Origin: Klebsiella grimontii
GTDB taxonomy: Bacteria; Pseudomonadota; Gammaproteobacteria; Enterobacterales; Enterobacteriaceae
NCBI RefSeq assembly: GCF_900200035.1
Contig: NZ_FZTC01000024.1
Span: forward strand, 1 to 63,275
Direction of reading: 5' to 3'
Length of the DNA: 63,275 nucleotides
The stretch's first letter is position 1; the number at the start of each line of letters is the position of its first letter. The translations under genes and the position numbers were made by a program. Shown here in pieces: positions 1 to 8,910 of this stretch. Below the pieces are notes generated by a model. It did no database searches. It was not told the origin of the DNA and was given only the letters and a program-made list of their open reading frames with translations.

Positions 1-285
1 GGTGGCTTGCCGCAGGGCTTCCTCAACCTCGCGCGTCATCCGCTCGTAATCCTCCGGCCACAGCGCTTGCTCCATGCGCAGCGACGCCTGACCCAGCAGG
101 TGCAGCAGGCTGAACAGCCGCATGTCGTTGGTGGCGACGATGCGCTCCCGAATCTGCTCCTGAATAGCTTCGCTAGCCCGATGCGCTTGTGGTGTGGCAG
201 TCCCCTCGTAGTCAGCGGGGAATTCCGCTTCCTCGGCAATCCTTGCCCAGGCGCTGGCCAGCGCCTCGATGGTTGACGTGCTCAT
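1..285 (-). CDS. Hypothetical protein, 3' end cut by window edge
   Basis: Reading leftwards from ATG at 283-285, the frame is open to the window edge (95 codons). The start overlaps the stop of the preceding gene (ATGA), so it is the third gene of a translationally coupled chain. The visible part is mostly helical and acidic, with an early segment MSTSTIEALASAW. I recognise no domain. Its function cannot be guessed beyond being passenger DNA of the transposon. Confidence 0.6.
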   Translation of the reverse strand, partial: MSTSTIEALASAWARIAEEAEFPADYEGTATPQAHRASEAIQEQIRERIVATNDMRLFSLLHLLGQASLRMEQALWPEDYERMTREVEEALRQAT

Positions 286-782
286 TTCCGCCGCTCCTGT
301 GCTCTTTGGCGAATCAACCGGCCAAGGGGCCTCGACGCGAAAACCAGCAGCATCACGCCTATCGGATACCAGGTCGAGAAGACCACCAAGGCATCGAAGG
401 CTGGCCGTCCGGTGTTGGTAGGCAGTACGGCGGTCACAGCCATCAACCCGCCGACCGTCCAGATGATGCGCCACACGTAGGGCATCACGCGGGGCACGTA
501 GCCGTCATCGAAAGCGGTCTGGTAGTAGCGGCGCAGGCCGCGCTCGGCAAGCGCCTGGCGCTGCCGCTCCGACAGCGCATCCGTCCGGCCATACCAGCGC
601 CGGAATGGTGGACAGCGCAGCAGCAAAGGGGTGAAGAGGATCATCACCGCCACGATCGCGACACCCCACGCCATGACGGCGCCGGCATCGGGCCGCTTGG
701 CGTTCTCGATCACGGGCGCGAAGACGCCCGGAGCACCGATCATCCAGAACAGCGCAATGTGCTGATGGAAGGAGAGCTTCAT
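282..782 (-). CDS. Hypothetical membrane protein in Tn3 passenger operon
   Basis: A protein of 166 residues from ATG at 782. Hydrophobic stretches lie near residues 7-22, 37-55, 107-123 and 132-150, suggesting three or four membrane helices with an arginine-rich cytoplasmic middle (RCPPFRRWYGR) and a basic C-terminus (RRK). The ATG overlaps the upstream stop as ATGA and the downstream gene also starts in an ATGA, so the three genes are translated as a unit. An in-frame GTG at 794 is a less likely start. No family is recognised. Confidence 0.6.
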   Translation of the reverse strand: MKLSFHQHIALFWMIGAPGVFAPVIENAKRPDAGAVMAWGVAIVAVMILFTPLLLRCPPFRRWYGRTDALSERQRQALAERGLRRYYQTAFDDGYVPRVMPYVWRIIWTVGGLMAVTAVLPTNTGRPAFDALVVFSTWYPIGVMLLVFASRPLGRLIRQRAQERRK

Positions 783-1105
783 TTGCTCATCCACTTGCGC
801 AGCAGGCGCTTTTTCAGGGAGGCGCGTTCTTGCGGGTTGCGTCCCTTGTGATTGGCGATGCGATCCGCCGTGGCGGCCTGGCGCTTGACGGGCCAGTAGG
901 AGCGGCCATCCTTGCCCATCGACCAGACGCTGCTGGCCTGGTTTTCCAGCAGGGGCAGATGGGCGCTCAGGGCTTCGGGCGACGCGCTGGTCAGCGCCGT
1001 GCGCTCACGGGTGCGCCAGCGCTGATGCCAGAGCTTCTTGTCCTCGCGCTCGCTGCCGCAGGTCGTGTGCCCGACGATGGGTGTTTTGCGGCGGCTGCGG
1101 CTCAT
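779..1105 (-). CDS. Hypothetical small basic protein, first gene of passenger operon
   Basis: A protein of 108 residues, strongly basic, starting MSRSRRKTPIVGHTTCGSE. It contains two cysteines-free basic helices at the C-terminus (RASLKKRLLRKWMSK), which could bind nucleic acid, but this is only composition. It opens the three-gene minus-strand chain, its stop overlapping the next ATG. Similar short basic proteins accompany Tn3-like elements, as far as I recall, but no function is known to me. Confidence 0.55.
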   Translation of the reverse strand: MSRSRRKTPIVGHTTCGSEREDKKLWHQRWRTRERTALTSASPEALSAHLPLLENQASSVWSMGKDGRSYWPVKRQAATADRIANHKGRNPQERASLKKRLLRKWMSK

Positions 1106-1359
1106 AACGTAGTGGTCTCCAAGAACATTCAGGACTGATCCCAGGCGTCGATGGTCAAGACCTGATCGGCAGGACAGGCGGCTACGCGGTCGGGAACTGG
1201 ATGGTGTTCAGTCTCATGCCGACCCCATTCGATTGATCGCGTCGCTTGCGGCACGCTGCGACGCAAGGAGGTTTGCGACCTGGTTTAGCAGCCGTGTCCG
1301 CTGCATGTCTGTTACCTATCTCCCCGACCGCTCATTGGACCAACTCCAGAGATTGGGCT
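1106..1359. other. Intergenic stretch in transposon passenger region
   Basis: Between the hypothetical operon and the cupin gene, 254 bases carry no convincing coding frame. It must hold the promoter of the leftward operon. I see no resolvase gene fragment and no clear tandem set of resolvase binding sites. Confidence 0.4.
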
Positions 1360-1716
1360 CTATCGCTCAGCCAATACGAAACCGGCATTGGCTGATGCCA
1401 CAACCGAGACTAACACAAATGGCTCGGTACCTGTATTTCGCGCCCCGTGCACTTGGCCCGGTCTTGCCACGGCTATCTCACCTTCCCTGAGGGCACGAAC
1501 AATCCCATTGCCCTGAAAGTAATCAGCCATTCCCGACAAAACAGTCCACGTGTCTTGGCCGTGAGGATGAATGTGAGCCGCAATTTCCTGCCCGGGATGG
1601 ACATGCCAAACCACGATAATTGAGTCTCGGGTTTCAAGCACAACGGAACGAATAGGCTCGCCTTCGGACGGCTGAACATACTCGGCTACAGAAAATATTC
1701 TCGATTCAACAGTCAT
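1360..1716 (-). CDS. Cupin-domain protein
   Basis: A protein of 118 residues from ATG at 1716, preceded by AAGAGGAA; the frame is open further upstream but that part overlaps hepT. The cupin motif is visible: V-W-H-V-H-P-G-Q-E-I-A-A-H-I-H-P-H-G-Q-D-T-W near residues 34-55 supplies the histidine metal ligands, followed by G-D/E-I-A-V-A-R-P-G-Q-V-H-G-A at about residues 81-96 with the second histidine. Single-domain cupins of this kind are small metal-binding beta barrels of varied function. The start overlaps the end of hepT by 11 bases, so it is probably co-transcribed with the TA pair. Its substrate is unknown. Confidence 0.7.
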   Translation of the reverse strand: MTVESRIFSVAEYVQPSEGEPIRSVVLETRDSIIVVWHVHPGQEIAAHIHPHGQDTWTVLSGMADYFQGNGIVRALREGEIAVARPGQVHGARNTGTEPFVLVSVVASANAGFVLAER

Positions 1717-2107
1717 CGGAGATTCCTCTTTCACAGTTGTCGTTACGGTCTTCATCGTCGGCATCCTGACGCACGGCGGGCAATTGCTGGAGCAACGCCG
1801 GCAGCCATTCCTGTACCGTCTCCCACACCACATCGAGGTTGATGTCGAAATAGCCGTGAGCCATGCGATTACGCATATTGCGCATGCTGCGCCACGGCAC
1901 GTCGGCATGCGCCTGGGTGAACTCGACGTAGCCATCCATCACCTTTGTGGCCGCCTCGCCGATGACGATCAGGCTCATGATGACGGCCTGCTGGGTGCGC
2001 TTGTCGGCCAAGAAGTCGTCCTTGGCCATCCCTTCCACGAAGCTGCGCGCATCGGTTGCGGCCTGCTGAATGTGGTCGAGGTAATCGGGCAGGCGGTTCT
2101 CGCTCAT
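1706..2107 (-). CDS. hepT: HepT-like HEPN toxin
   Basis: A 133-residue HEPN (DUF86) protein, the toxin of the HepT/MntA type VII toxin-antitoxin family. The key motif R-x4-H-x-Y is present as RNRMAHGY around residues 81-88; arginine and histidine form the RNase site, and the tyrosine is the residue AMPylated by MntA in characterised pairs. The ATG overlaps the mntA stop (ATGA), so both proteins are made in a coupled fashion. The unusual C-terminal tail (DADDEDRNDN) is acidic. Within a Tn3 transposon the pair would act as an addiction or defence cassette, as known for other TA modules carried near Tn3 transposition genes. Confidence 0.85.
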   Translation of the reverse strand: MSENRLPDYLDHIQQAATDARSFVEGMAKDDFLADKRTQQAVIMSLIVIGEAATKVMDGYVEFTQAHADVPWRSMRNMRNRMAHGYFDINLDVVWETVQEWLPALLQQLPAVRQDADDEDRNDNCERGISDDC

Positions 2108-2394
2108 ATCGGTTGCGCCTCCGCGAGCACCTTGGCCCGGAACTTCGGCGGCAGGTCGCCGGGAGTCAGCAGATCGACGTCAACGCCGAGCAGCGATTTC
2201 AGTTCTTCTTCCAAATCGCCCAAGTCCAACAACGTGGCACCGGGCAGCGCATCGACCAACAGGTCGAGGTCGCTGCCATCCCGGTCGGTGCCATGCAGCA
2301 CCGAGCCGAAGACGCGCGGGTTCGCGGCGCGAAAGCGGCCTACCGCTTCACGCACTGCGCTTCGCTTCATGTCAAGCACAACAGACGGTCGCAT
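2104..2394 (-). CDS. mntA: MntA-like nucleotidyltransferase antitoxin
   Basis: A 96-residue minimal nucleotidyltransferase. The catalytic signature G-S-x10-D-x-D is exact: GSVLHGTDRDGSDLDLLVD near residues 30-48. In characterised systems MntA inactivates HepT by AMPylating the tyrosine of its R-x4-H-x-Y motif. I start at ATG 2394 because AAAGG lies six bases ahead; ATG 2400 abuts that site. The promoter should lie in 2401-2552, back to back with that of tnpA. Confidence 0.85.
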   Translation of the reverse strand: MRPSVVLDMKRSAVREAVGRFRAANPRVFGSVLHGTDRDGSDLDLLVDALPGATLLDLGDLEEELKSLLGVDVDLLTPGDLPPKFRAKVLAEAQPI

Positions 2395-2552
2395 GCGCAT
2401 CCTTTCTTATCGAAACTCGTTGAGATGATATGCAATCAAGAATAGAATTTCAAGAACTATTTTCGAGAATCGCAATGCCTTGATTCCCGTGCCGCGCCGG
2501 TTGCCTTGGCGGGCTTGTCACAAACCTACGTTTTCAAGAAGAAGGAAACCGC
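2395..2552. promoter_or_regulatory. Divergent region between mntA and tnpA
   Basis: This AT-rich stretch inside otherwise GC-rich transposon DNA separates mntA (leftward) from tnpA (rightward). It contains the near-palindromic run around TTTCAAGAACTATTTTCGAGAA (about 2446-2468, arms partly complementary). It must hold the mntA-hepT promoter and probably an operator. In Tn21-type elements tnpR and res precede tnpA; here neither is recognisable. Confidence 0.4.
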
Positions 2553-5519
2553 ATGCCCCGCCGTTCGATCCTCTCCGCCGCCGAGCGCGAAAGCCTGCTG
2601 GCGTTGCCGGACACCAAGGATGAGTTGATCCGTCACTACACGTTCAGCGAAAGCGACCTCTCCATCATCCGGCAGCGGCGCGGCCCGGCCAATCGGCTGG
2701 GCTTCGCGGTGCAGCTCTGCTACCTGCGCTTTCCCGGCGTCATCCTTGGCGCTGATGAGCCACCGTTCCCGCCATTGCTGAGACTGGTCGCCAACCAGCT
2801 CAAGGTCGGCATCGAAAGCTGGGACGAGTACGGGCAGCGTGAGCAGACCCGACGCGAGCACCTGGTCGAGCTGCAAACGGTGTTCGGCTTCCAGCCGTTC
2901 ACGATTGGCCACTACCGGCAGGCTGTCCAGTTGCTGACCGAGCTGGCCATGCAAACCGACAAGGGCATCGTGCTGGCCAGAGCCTTGATCGAGCACCTGC
3001 GGCGGCAGTCGGTCATTGTGCCCGCCCTCAACGCCGTCGAGCGGGCGAGCGCCGAAGCGATTACCCGCGCCAACCGGCGTCTCTACGACGCCTTGGCTGA
3101 GCCGCTGACGGACGTGCATCGCCGTCGCCTCGACGATCTGCTCAAGCGCCGCGACAACGGCAAGACGACGTGGCTGGCCTGGCTGCGGCAATCCCCGGTC
3201 AAACCGAACTCGCGGCACATGCTGGAACACATCGAACGCCTCAAGGCGTGGCAGGCGCTCGACCTGCCCTCCGGCATCGAGCGGCTGGTTCACCAGAACC
3301 GGCTGCTCAAGATCGCCCGCGAGGGCGGCCAGATGACGCCCGCCGACCTGGCGAAGTTCGAGCCGCAGCGGCGTTACGCGACCCTGGTGGCGCTCGCCAT
3401 CGAGGGCATGGCCACCGTCACCGACGAAATCATCGACCTGCATGACCGCATCCTGGGCAAGCTGTTCAATGCCGCCAAGAACAAGCATCAGCAGCAGTTC
3501 CAGGCATCCGGCAAGGCGATCAATGCCAAGGTGCGGCTGTTCGGGCGCATCGGCCAGGCGCTGATCGAGGCCAAGCAAGCGGGCCGCGATCCGTTCGCCG
3601 CCATCGAGGCCGTCATGTCCTGGGATGCTTTCGCCGAGAGCGTCACCGAAGCGCAGCGGCTCGCGCAACCCGAGGACTTCGATTTCCTGCACCGCATCGG
3701 CGAGAGCTACGCCACGCTGCGCCGCTACGCGCCGGAATTTCTCGACGTGCTCAAGTTGCGGGCCGCGCCCGCCGCCAAGGACGTACTCGACGCCATCGAG
3801 GTGCTGCGCAGCATGAACAGCGACAACGCCCGCAAGGTGCCCACCGACGCGCCGACCGAGTTCATCAAGCCGCGCTGGCAGAAGCTGGTGATGACCGACA
3901 CCGGCATCGACCGGCGCTACTACGAACTGTGCGCGCTGTCGGAGCTGAAGAACGCGCTGCGCTCCGGCGACATCTGGGTGCAAGGCTCGCGCCAGTTCAA
4001 GGACTTCGAGGACTACCTGGTGCCGCCCGCGAAATTCGCCAGCCTCAAGCAGGCCAGCGAATTGCCGCTGGCCGTGGCCACCGATTGCGACCAGTACCTG
4101 CATGACCGGCTGACGCTGCTGGAAACGCAGCTCGCCACCGTCAACCGCATGGCGCTGGCCAACGAGCTGCCGGACGCCATCATCACGGAGTCGGGCCTGA
4201 AGATCACGCCGCTCGATGCGGCGGTGCCCGATACCGCACAGGCCCTGATCGACCAGACGGCGATGATCCTACCGCACGTCAAGATCACCGAATTGCTGCT
4301 GGAGGTAGACGAATGGACGGGCTTCACCCGGCACTTCGCCCACCTGAAGTCAGGCGACCTGGCCAAGGACAAAAACCTGTTGCTGACCACGATCCTCGCC
4401 GACGCGATCAACCTGGGCCTGACCAAGATGGCGGAATCGTGCCCCGGCACGACCTACGCCAAGCTGGCCTGGCTGCAAGCCTGGCACATCCGCGACGAAA
4501 CCTACGGGGCGGCACTGGCCGAGCTGGTCAACGCGCAGTTCCGACATCCCTTCGCCGAGCATTGGGGCGACGGCACCACGTCATCGTCGGACGGCCAGAA
4601 CTTCCGCACCGGCAGCAAGGCCGAGAGCACCGGCCACATCAATCCGAAATACGGCAGCAGCCCAGGGCGGACGTTCTACACCCATATCTCCGACCAGTAC
4701 GCGCCGTTCCACACCAAGGTCGTGAACGTCGGCGTGCGCGACTCGACCTACGTGCTCGACGGCCTGCTGTATCACGAATCCGACCTGCGGATCGAGGAGC
4801 ACTACACCGACACGGCAGGGTTCACGGACCACGTCTTCGCGTTGATGCACCTGCTGGGCTTCCGCTTCGCCCCGCGCATTCGTGACCTGGGCGACACCAA
4901 GCTCTACATCCCGAAGGGCGATGCCACCTACGAGGCGTTGAAACCGATGATCGGCGGCACGCTCAACATCAAGCACGTCCGCGCCCATTGGGATGAAATC
5001 CTGCGGATGGCCACCTCGATCAAGCAGGGCACGGCGACGGCCTCGCTGATGCTCAGGAAGCTTGGCAGCTACCCGCGCCAGAACGGCCTGGCCGTCGCCC
5101 TGCGTGAGCTGGGACGCATCGAGCGCACACTGTTCATCCTGGACTGGCTGCAAAGCGTCGAGCTGCGCCGCCGCGTGCATGCCGGGCTGAACAAAGGCGA
5201 GGCGCGCAACGCGCTGGCCCGCGCCGTGTTCTTCAACCGCCTGGGGGAAATCCGCGACCGCAGCTTCGAGCAGCAGCGCTACCGGGCCAGCGGCCTCAAC
5301 CTGGTGACGGCGGCCATCGTGCTATGGAACACGGTCTATCTGGAGCGGGCCGCGAACGCCTTGCGTGGCCACGGTCAAGCCGTCGATGACGGCCTGTTGC
5401 AGTACCTGTCGCCGCTCGGCTGGGAGCACATCAACCTGACCGGCGATTACCTCTGGCGCAGCAGCGCCAAGATCGGCGCGGGCAAGTTCAGGCCGCTACG
5501 GCCGCTGCAACCGGCTTAG
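2553..5519 (+). CDS. tnpA: Tn3-family transposase TnpA
   Basis: A 988-residue DDE transposase of the Tn21/Tn1721 branch, full length for the family. The N-terminus [19 protein letters not shown] and the segments [15 protein letters not shown] and [23 protein letters not shown] are typical. The catalytic region has [13 protein letters not shown] (first Asp), [30 protein letters not shown] and [23 protein letters not shown] near the C-terminus (Glu region). It performs replicative transposition, binding the 38-bp ends. The stop codon (5517-5519) lies inside the right inverted repeat, as usual in this subfamily. The gene appears intact; without a resolvase in view, cointegrate resolution must come from elsewhere. 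Confidence 0.95.
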   Translation: MPRRSILSAAERESLLALPDTKDELIRHYTFSESDLSIIRQRRGPANRLGFAVQLCYLRFPGVILGADEPPFPPLLRLVANQLKVGIESWDEYGQREQTRREHLVELQTVFGFQPFTIGHYRQAVQLLTELAMQTDKGIVLARALIEHLRRQSVIVPALNAVERASAEAITRANRRLYDALAEPLTDVHRRRLDDLLKRRDNGKTTWLAWLRQSPVKPNSRHMLEHIERLKAWQALDLPSGIERLVHQNRLLKIAREGGQMTPADLAKFEPQRRYATLVALAIEGMATVTDEIIDLHDRILGKLFNAAKNKHQQQFQASGKAINAKVRLFGRIGQALIEAKQAGRDPFAAIEAVMSWDAFAESVTEAQRLAQPEDFDFLHRIGESYATLRRYAPEFLDVLKLRAAPAAKDVLDAIEVLRSMNSDNARKVPTDAPTEFIKPRWQKLVMTDTGIDRRYYELCALSELKNALRSGDIWVQGSRQFKDFEDYLVPPAKFASLKQASELPLAVATDCDQYLHDRLTLLETQLATVNRMALANELPDAIITESGLKITPLDAAVPDTAQALIDQTAMILPHVKITELLLEVDEWTGFTRHFAHLKSGDLAKDKNLLLTTILADAINLGLTKMAESCPGTTYAKLAWLQAWHIRDETYGAALAELVNAQFRHPFAEHWGDGTTSSSDGQNFRTGSKAESTGHINPKYGSSPGRTFYTHISDQYAPFHTKVVNVGVRDSTYVLDGLLYHESDLRIEEHYTDTAGFTDHVFALMHLLGFRFAPRIRDLGDTKLYIPKGDATYEALKPMIGGTLNIKHVRAHWDEILRMATSIKQGTATASLMLRKLGSYPRQNGLAVALRELGRIERTLFILDWLQSVELRRRVHAGLNKGEARNALARAVFFNRLGEIRDRSFEQQRYRASGLNLVTAAIVLWNTVYLERAANALRGHGQAVDDGLLQYLSPLGWEHINLTGDYLWRSSAKIGAGKFRPLRPLQPA

Positions 5520-5552
5520 CGTGCTTTATTTTCCGTTTTCTGAGACGACCCC
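5515..5552 (-). repeat. 38-bp right terminal inverted repeat of the Tn3-family element
   Basis: Read on the minus strand the sequence begins GGGGTCGTCTCAGAAAACGG and ends in ...GCACGCTAAG, the standard Tn21/Tn1721 terminal repeat. It defines the exact end of the transposon at 5552. Confidence 0.93.
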
Positions 5553-5617
5553 ATTGATGAGCACGGGAACCGCGTCAGCCACTGATTTTTTACCAGGCTG
5601 CGGGCATAACAGTGTGG

Positions 5618-5646
5618 AAAAAGCCGGCATCTGCCGGCTTTTTTAT
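5618..5646 (-). terminator. Intrinsic terminator of the arsRH operon
   Basis: A perfect hairpin AAAGCCGGCATCTGCCGGCTTT flanked by A and T runs, placed at the arsH stop codon. It has runs on both sides and may work in both directions. Confidence 0.8.
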
Positions 5647-6365
5647 ATGCTGCGCTGGTTGACCCGCTCAGAAAGCTGCGCGGCACTCTCTTTCCTTTCG
5701 CTGTAGCGGTCGGTGAGATAATCACTGCGACCGCGCGTCAGCAGGGTGAACTTCATCAGTTCCTCCATGACGTCCACTATGCGGTCATAATACGAAGAAG
5801 GCTTCATGCGGCCATCCTCATCAAACTCGGCCCAGGCTTTTGCCACGGATGACTGATTCGGGATGGTGATCATCCGCATCCAGCGTCCAAGAATACGCAT
5901 CTGATTTACAGCGTTGAACGACTGTGAGCCGCCGCTGACCTGCATGACGGCCAGGGTTTTTCCCTGTGACGGGCGGACCGCGCCTGACGTCAGCGGTATC
6001 CAGTCAATCTGGGCCTTCATGATGCCGGTCATGGCCCCGTGACGCTCCGGAGAGCACCAGACCATGCCTTCCGACCAGAGAACCAGCTCCCGCAGCTCAG
6101 CCACTTTCGGGTGCGTCTCCGGCGCATCATCGGGCAGTGGCAGGCCGGACGGGTTGAAAATTTTCACCTCCGCGCCCATGGCCGTCAGCAGCCGGGCACC
6201 TTCTTCCGTTGTCAGCCGGCTGTAAGAGCGCGCCCGCAGCGAGCCGTAGAGCATCAGGATGCGGGGCGGATGCGTTATCTCTCTGGCCTTCAGCTTATCT
6301 TCCGTCAGCGGCGCGTCCAGGAGGGCCGGATCGATATTTTTCAGGGCATCAGTCAGGTTGTTCAC
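5643..6365 (-). CDS. arsH: ArsH, NADPH-dependent FMN reductase / organoarsenical oxidase
   Basis: A 240-residue ArsH flavoprotein. The family signature is clear: [25 protein letters not shown] (FMN phosphate loop GSLRxRSYSR near residues 41-50), [43 protein letters not shown] and [23 protein letters not shown]. Characterised ArsH proteins oxidise methylarsenite to the less toxic pentavalent form. I choose the GTG at 6365, which overlaps the arsR stop as GTGA; this agrees with the [13 protein letters not shown]-terminus of the family better than the longer frame from 6425. No arsB or arsC is nearby, so this is a reduced ars operon. Confidence 0.9.
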   Translation of the reverse strand: MNNLTDALKNIDPALLDAPLTEDKLKAREITHPPRILMLYGSLRARSYSRLTTEEGARLLTAMGAEVKIFNPSGLPLPDDAPETHPKVAELRELVLWSEGMVWCSPERHGAMTGIMKAQIDWIPLTSGAVRPSQGKTLAVMQVSGGSQSFNAVNQMRILGRWMRMITIPNQSSVAKAWAEFDEDGRMKPSSYYDRIVDVMEELMKFTLLTRGRSDYLTDRYSERKESAAQLSERVNQRSI

Positions 6366-6694
6366 AATGGGGTCTCTTCGGGAGTCTTTGCGGGTGACAG
6401 ACTGCAGCTGCCGCCTGCGCAGCATTCTTCTGTCAGAAAGGCCATCAATTGCTCAAGCTGCGCATAGCAGGGCCTGCAGAACAGGGTACGACTCTGCCGT
6501 TCCTGGCTTATGAGTCCAGCGGATATCAGCGCTGAAAGATGATGGCTGAGCGTGGAGGCAGGAATCTCAAGGTGCTTCTGCAGTTCGCCAACCGGCAGGC
6601 CTTCATGACCCGCCCTGACCAGCTCCCGGTATATGCTGAGACGTGTCGGGTGGCCCAGTTCTCGAAGTGCGTTTGCAGCAGTGTTTAAATCCAT
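6362..6694 (-). CDS. arsR: ArsR-family arsenic-responsive repressor
   Basis: A 110-residue winged-helix SmtB/ArsR repressor: [20 protein letters not shown], then the recognition helix [18 protein letters not shown] (residues 46-63). The arsenic site is not the E. coli CVCDLC type; instead there is a C-terminal CCAGGSC (Cys91, Cys92, Cys97), resembling the ArsR variant known from Acidithiobacillus, plus Cys73 and Cys76. The gene has a perfect AAGGAGG site ahead of ATG 6694 and is coupled to arsH. It should bind the palindrome just upstream and release it when arsenite binds. Confidence 0.9.
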   Translation of the reverse strand: MDLNTAANALRELGHPTRLSIYRELVRAGHEGLPVGELQKHLEIPASTLSHHLSALISAGLISQERQSRTLFCRPCYAQLEQLMAFLTEECCAGGSCSLSPAKTPEETPL

Positions 6695-6708
6695 AATACC
6701 TCCTTTAT

Positions 6709-6736
6709 CTATATTTCCAGAATAATAGAAATATAG
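6709..6736 (-). promoter_or_regulatory. ArsR operator / promoter of arsRH
   Basis: A perfect inverted repeat CTATATTTC-N10-GAAATATAG lies 15 bases upstream of the arsR start. Its dyad size and position fit a site where ArsR dimers block the promoter. Confidence 0.7.
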
Positions 6737-6921
6737 CCTGCGTCAATCGTTTCTGCCGTGAGGGTACCGCTTTCCCAATCATGCTCTGTCCGCCAGGTTA
6801 TGGGGGGCAGAGCCAGAGCACTACCGAAATCCTTGCGAATACCCGTGCAGGGAATAATTTCCGCCCCCTTTATGGCCGGAAAAAAAACTGATAAACGTCG
6901 CCTTTTCAGAAGGTTGCTTTC

Positions 6922-7269
6922 TTAACGTGGTTTTTCGCATGGTTGGACCTCAGACCCCTGATACACCTCACCGTCCTGGAGAATTTCCCATTCCAGCCGG
7001 GCTTTCTCGTGGTGCGGCAGCATGGCCACCACCTGAACACCATCACGGATACAGACCAGCGGTGAAACCTCCAGCGTTCTCATTTGGTCGGTATGACGGG
7101 TGTACAGCGCCAGACCGGCCCAGAACAGCGCAACCGGCAGCATCACCAGAAGGGGGCCTGCCCATGCGGGAAAAGACGGGTATAAGAGTGTCAGAAAGAG
7201 CGCCAGCGCGCCCCCGTACAAATAACAGAATAATTGCTGTTCAGTGCGCAGGGTAAAATATCGGAACAT
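6922..7269 (-). CDS. Hypothetical small membrane protein
   Basis: A 115-residue protein with two adjacent membrane helices near residues 17-32 and 37-56 (LLVMLPVALFWAGLALY), then a soluble tail ending EVQPCEKPR. The start ATG 7269 is weakly supported. It stands between the ars genes and the DsbA-like gene, all on the minus strand. No family is recognised; the single cysteine at the tail end does not suggest a redox role. Confidence 0.6.
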   Translation of the reverse strand: MFRYFTLRTEQQLFCYLYGGALALFLTLLYPSFPAWAGPLLVMLPVALFWAGLALYTRHTDQMRTLEVSPLVCIRDGVQVVAMLPHHEKARLEWEILQDGEVYQGSEVQPCEKPR

Positions 7270-7308
7270 AAACTCAGTCCTTTAAAAATAAACTGGATTA
7301 ATAAAATA

Positions 7309-8094
7309 TTAATGACGGGATTTATTGATTGCAGACTGAATATTCTCTGCTTCGGTCATTCCGGTAAATACTGTGATGTTTTCAGCCGTCGCGCCTTTTA
7401 CCGGCAGCACAATAATTCCGGGTGTTCCGGTTAATCCTGTCTCCGTGGCAATATCATTAATATTCTTCAGCGTGGTGTTAATCTCTTCAATGGTCTGCGG
7501 TTGAAATGAAATTCCCCCCGATGTCTTTTCAATATCTCCCTTCGTCAGCTTCCCTTCATTCAGGCCTGTCCCGTACAGACCATTGTGATATTTAAGATAG
7601 GCCTCCGCTCCTTGCTCTTTCCAGACCTGCAGACCTGTTTTCGCTGCCAGCAGTGACGCTGGCCACCGACTGCCGAAAACCGGCCATTCCATAAAGAAAT
7701 AGCGCACCTTCGTGTTGTTCTTTATGACCTTCTCCAGCTCGGGTGCAAACCGGCTGCACCAGATGCACTGATAGTCGAAGAATTCGACCACCATCACATC
7801 CCCGTCCGCAGGCCCCCAGGACGGGATAGTTTTATCGCCCAGTATTTTCGCCTGCTGCGCCAGCGCAGCGGATGTCAGCCCCCGGCTTTGTTTTTCCTCC
7901 TGCTCCTGCTGAAGTTTCTCGCTCATCTGAATCAGTATTTCAGGATGAGCACGCAAATAATCGGCCGCTATTTCTCCGATTCTTTTTTCCTGGATGACGG
8001 AGAAAGTCTTTTCTGTCTCAGGCTCTTGAGCAACGCTGTTATTAACAAAGGTGGCGAAAATAAATGGAAGCAGCAAATATATTTTACGTTTCAT
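7309..8094 (-). CDS. DsbA-like periplasmic thiol oxidoreductase
   Basis: A 261-residue protein with a signal peptide (MKRKIYLLLPFIFATFVNNSVAQ) and a helical N-terminal segment rich in Glu/Gln (about residues 30-80), followed by a thioredoxin-like domain: VVEFFDYQCIWCSRFAPELEKV with active site C-I-W-C near residues 118-121 and the cis-proline loop TGTPGIIV. This resembles the DsbA/ScsC/BdbD group that introduces disulfides in secreted proteins. The F-type transfer system depends on disulfides (TraN, TraU, TraH are cysteine-rich), so a plasmid-borne DsbA next to finO may support pilus assembly; that link is inference. I use the ATG at 8094, ahead of the signal peptide, rather than the longer frame. 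Confidence 0.85.
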   Translation of the reverse strand: MKRKIYLLLPFIFATFVNNSVAQEPETEKTFSVIQEKRIGEIAADYLRAHPEILIQMSEKLQQEQEEKQSRGLTSAALAQQAKILGDKTIPSWGPADGDVMVVEFFDYQCIWCSRFAPELEKVIKNNTKVRYFFMEWPVFGSRWPASLLAAKTGLQVWKEQGAEAYLKYHNGLYGTGLNEGKLTKGDIEKTSGGISFQPQTIEEINTTLKNINDIATETGLTGTPGIIVLPVKGATAENITVFTGMTEAENIQSAINKSRH

Positions 8095-8205
8095 TTTTAT
8101 TCCTTTAAAAGTTTCAGTGTAGATAAAAGAATGCCCGACTGCTAAAGAGGTTAAATTCTTTAGCAGCAGCATTTACAGATAAATTTATTTGTGGCAGAGA
8201 ATGAA

Positions 8206-8793
8206 TTAAAGCGTCTGACTCTGTATTCGGGCACTCAGGCGGCTCTGGCGCACTCTCCGTTCACGGGCATAGTTTTCTTCTTCTGGCGTCACGGTCGCCA
8301 CAATATTTCCCTGCAGGTCATACCGGGGAGCGCCAGCCTGCATCAGGGAAAGATACTCTTCTGAACGCGTCAGGCTTTTCAGGCACTTAATCACCTGTTT
8401 ATGCGACAGCGGGAGGTTGCGTTGCGTAATGTCCGCAAACAGATGATCACGCATCCCCGTCGCCAGCAGACGTGGCACATTACCGTCGAACAACTGTGGC
8501 CAGAACGCCTTCAAAGTCATGATGGCCTGTTCCGGCGGCAGCAGGCGCAGATATCGGACCGGAGGCGGTGGCTTTACCGCATTGACCACCGGCGCAGATT
8601 CACGTGCTGCGGCTTCGTCAGCCTTTTTGGCCCGCTCCAGCTTCTCCTTCTTTACCTTCCAGGCCGGAGGCGTCGTGACCACCACCACTTTTTTACGCCG
8701 TACCACTACGGGCGTCTCAGGGGTCCCGGTCGCCGCGGTATCCGCTGCCGGCTTTCTTTTCAGACTCAGTACAGGGCGTTTTTCTTCAGTCAT
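8206..8793 (-). CDS. finO: Fertility inhibition protein FinO
   Basis: A 195-residue FinO RNA chaperone. The N-terminus MTEEKRPVLSLKRKPA is the family hallmark, followed by a basic Pro/Val-rich linker and TTPPAWKVKKEKLERAKKAD. The ProQ/FinO core spans about residues 80-170 (LKAFWPQLFDGNVPRLLATGMRDHL ... LPLSHKQVIKCLKSLTRSEEYL). FinO stabilises FinP antisense RNA and promotes its pairing with the traJ leader, repressing transfer. The reading frame is intact, so the plasmid is likely fertility-inhibited, unlike F itself, in which finO is disrupted. It lies at the end of the tra operon after traX. Confidence 0.95.
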   Translation of the reverse strand: MTEEKRPVLSLKRKPAADTAATGTPETPVVVRRKKVVVVTTPPAWKVKKEKLERAKKADEAAARESAPVVNAVKPPPPVRYLRLLPPEQAIMTLKAFWPQLFDGNVPRLLATGMRDHLFADITQRNLPLSHKQVIKCLKSLTRSEEYLSLMQAGAPRYDLQGNIVATVTPEEENYARERRVRQSRLSARIQSQTL

Positions 8794-8910
8794 AACAAGG
8801 TTTTTTATCTGACAGGAACCAGACTATAAGATACGTGAACACGGTCAAAAGCGCATCCTTTCAGGGCGTAGGCCCCGTTTATCCTAATATTAGATGTCTG
8901 CGCAATTGCT

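Larger units (their letters stand above)
1..5552 (+). mobile_element. Tn3-family (Tn21 subfamily) transposon, right part
   Basis: A transposase gene of the Tn21/Tn1721 type is followed directly by the 38-bp terminal inverted repeat at 5515-5552. The body to its left carries passenger genes: an unknown three-gene operon, a cupin gene and a HEPN/MNT toxin-antitoxin pair. The left terminal repeat and any resolvase gene are not in the window, so the element starts upstream of base 1. GC content is high, and codon use resembles environmental proteobacteria more than the plasmid backbone. The five bases after the repeat (ATTGA, 5553-5557) would be one copy of the target duplication; its partner lies outside. 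Confidence 0.85.

Noticed and set aside
2395..2552. res site for a Tn3 resolvase
   Set aside because: No tnpR in the window and no clear three-subsite layout; the AT-rich sequence is better read as promoter/operator.
2526..4103. 525-residue open frame antisense to tnpA
   Set aside because: High-GC shadow of tnpA; composition is His/Gln/Leu noise and no start signal or motif is seen.
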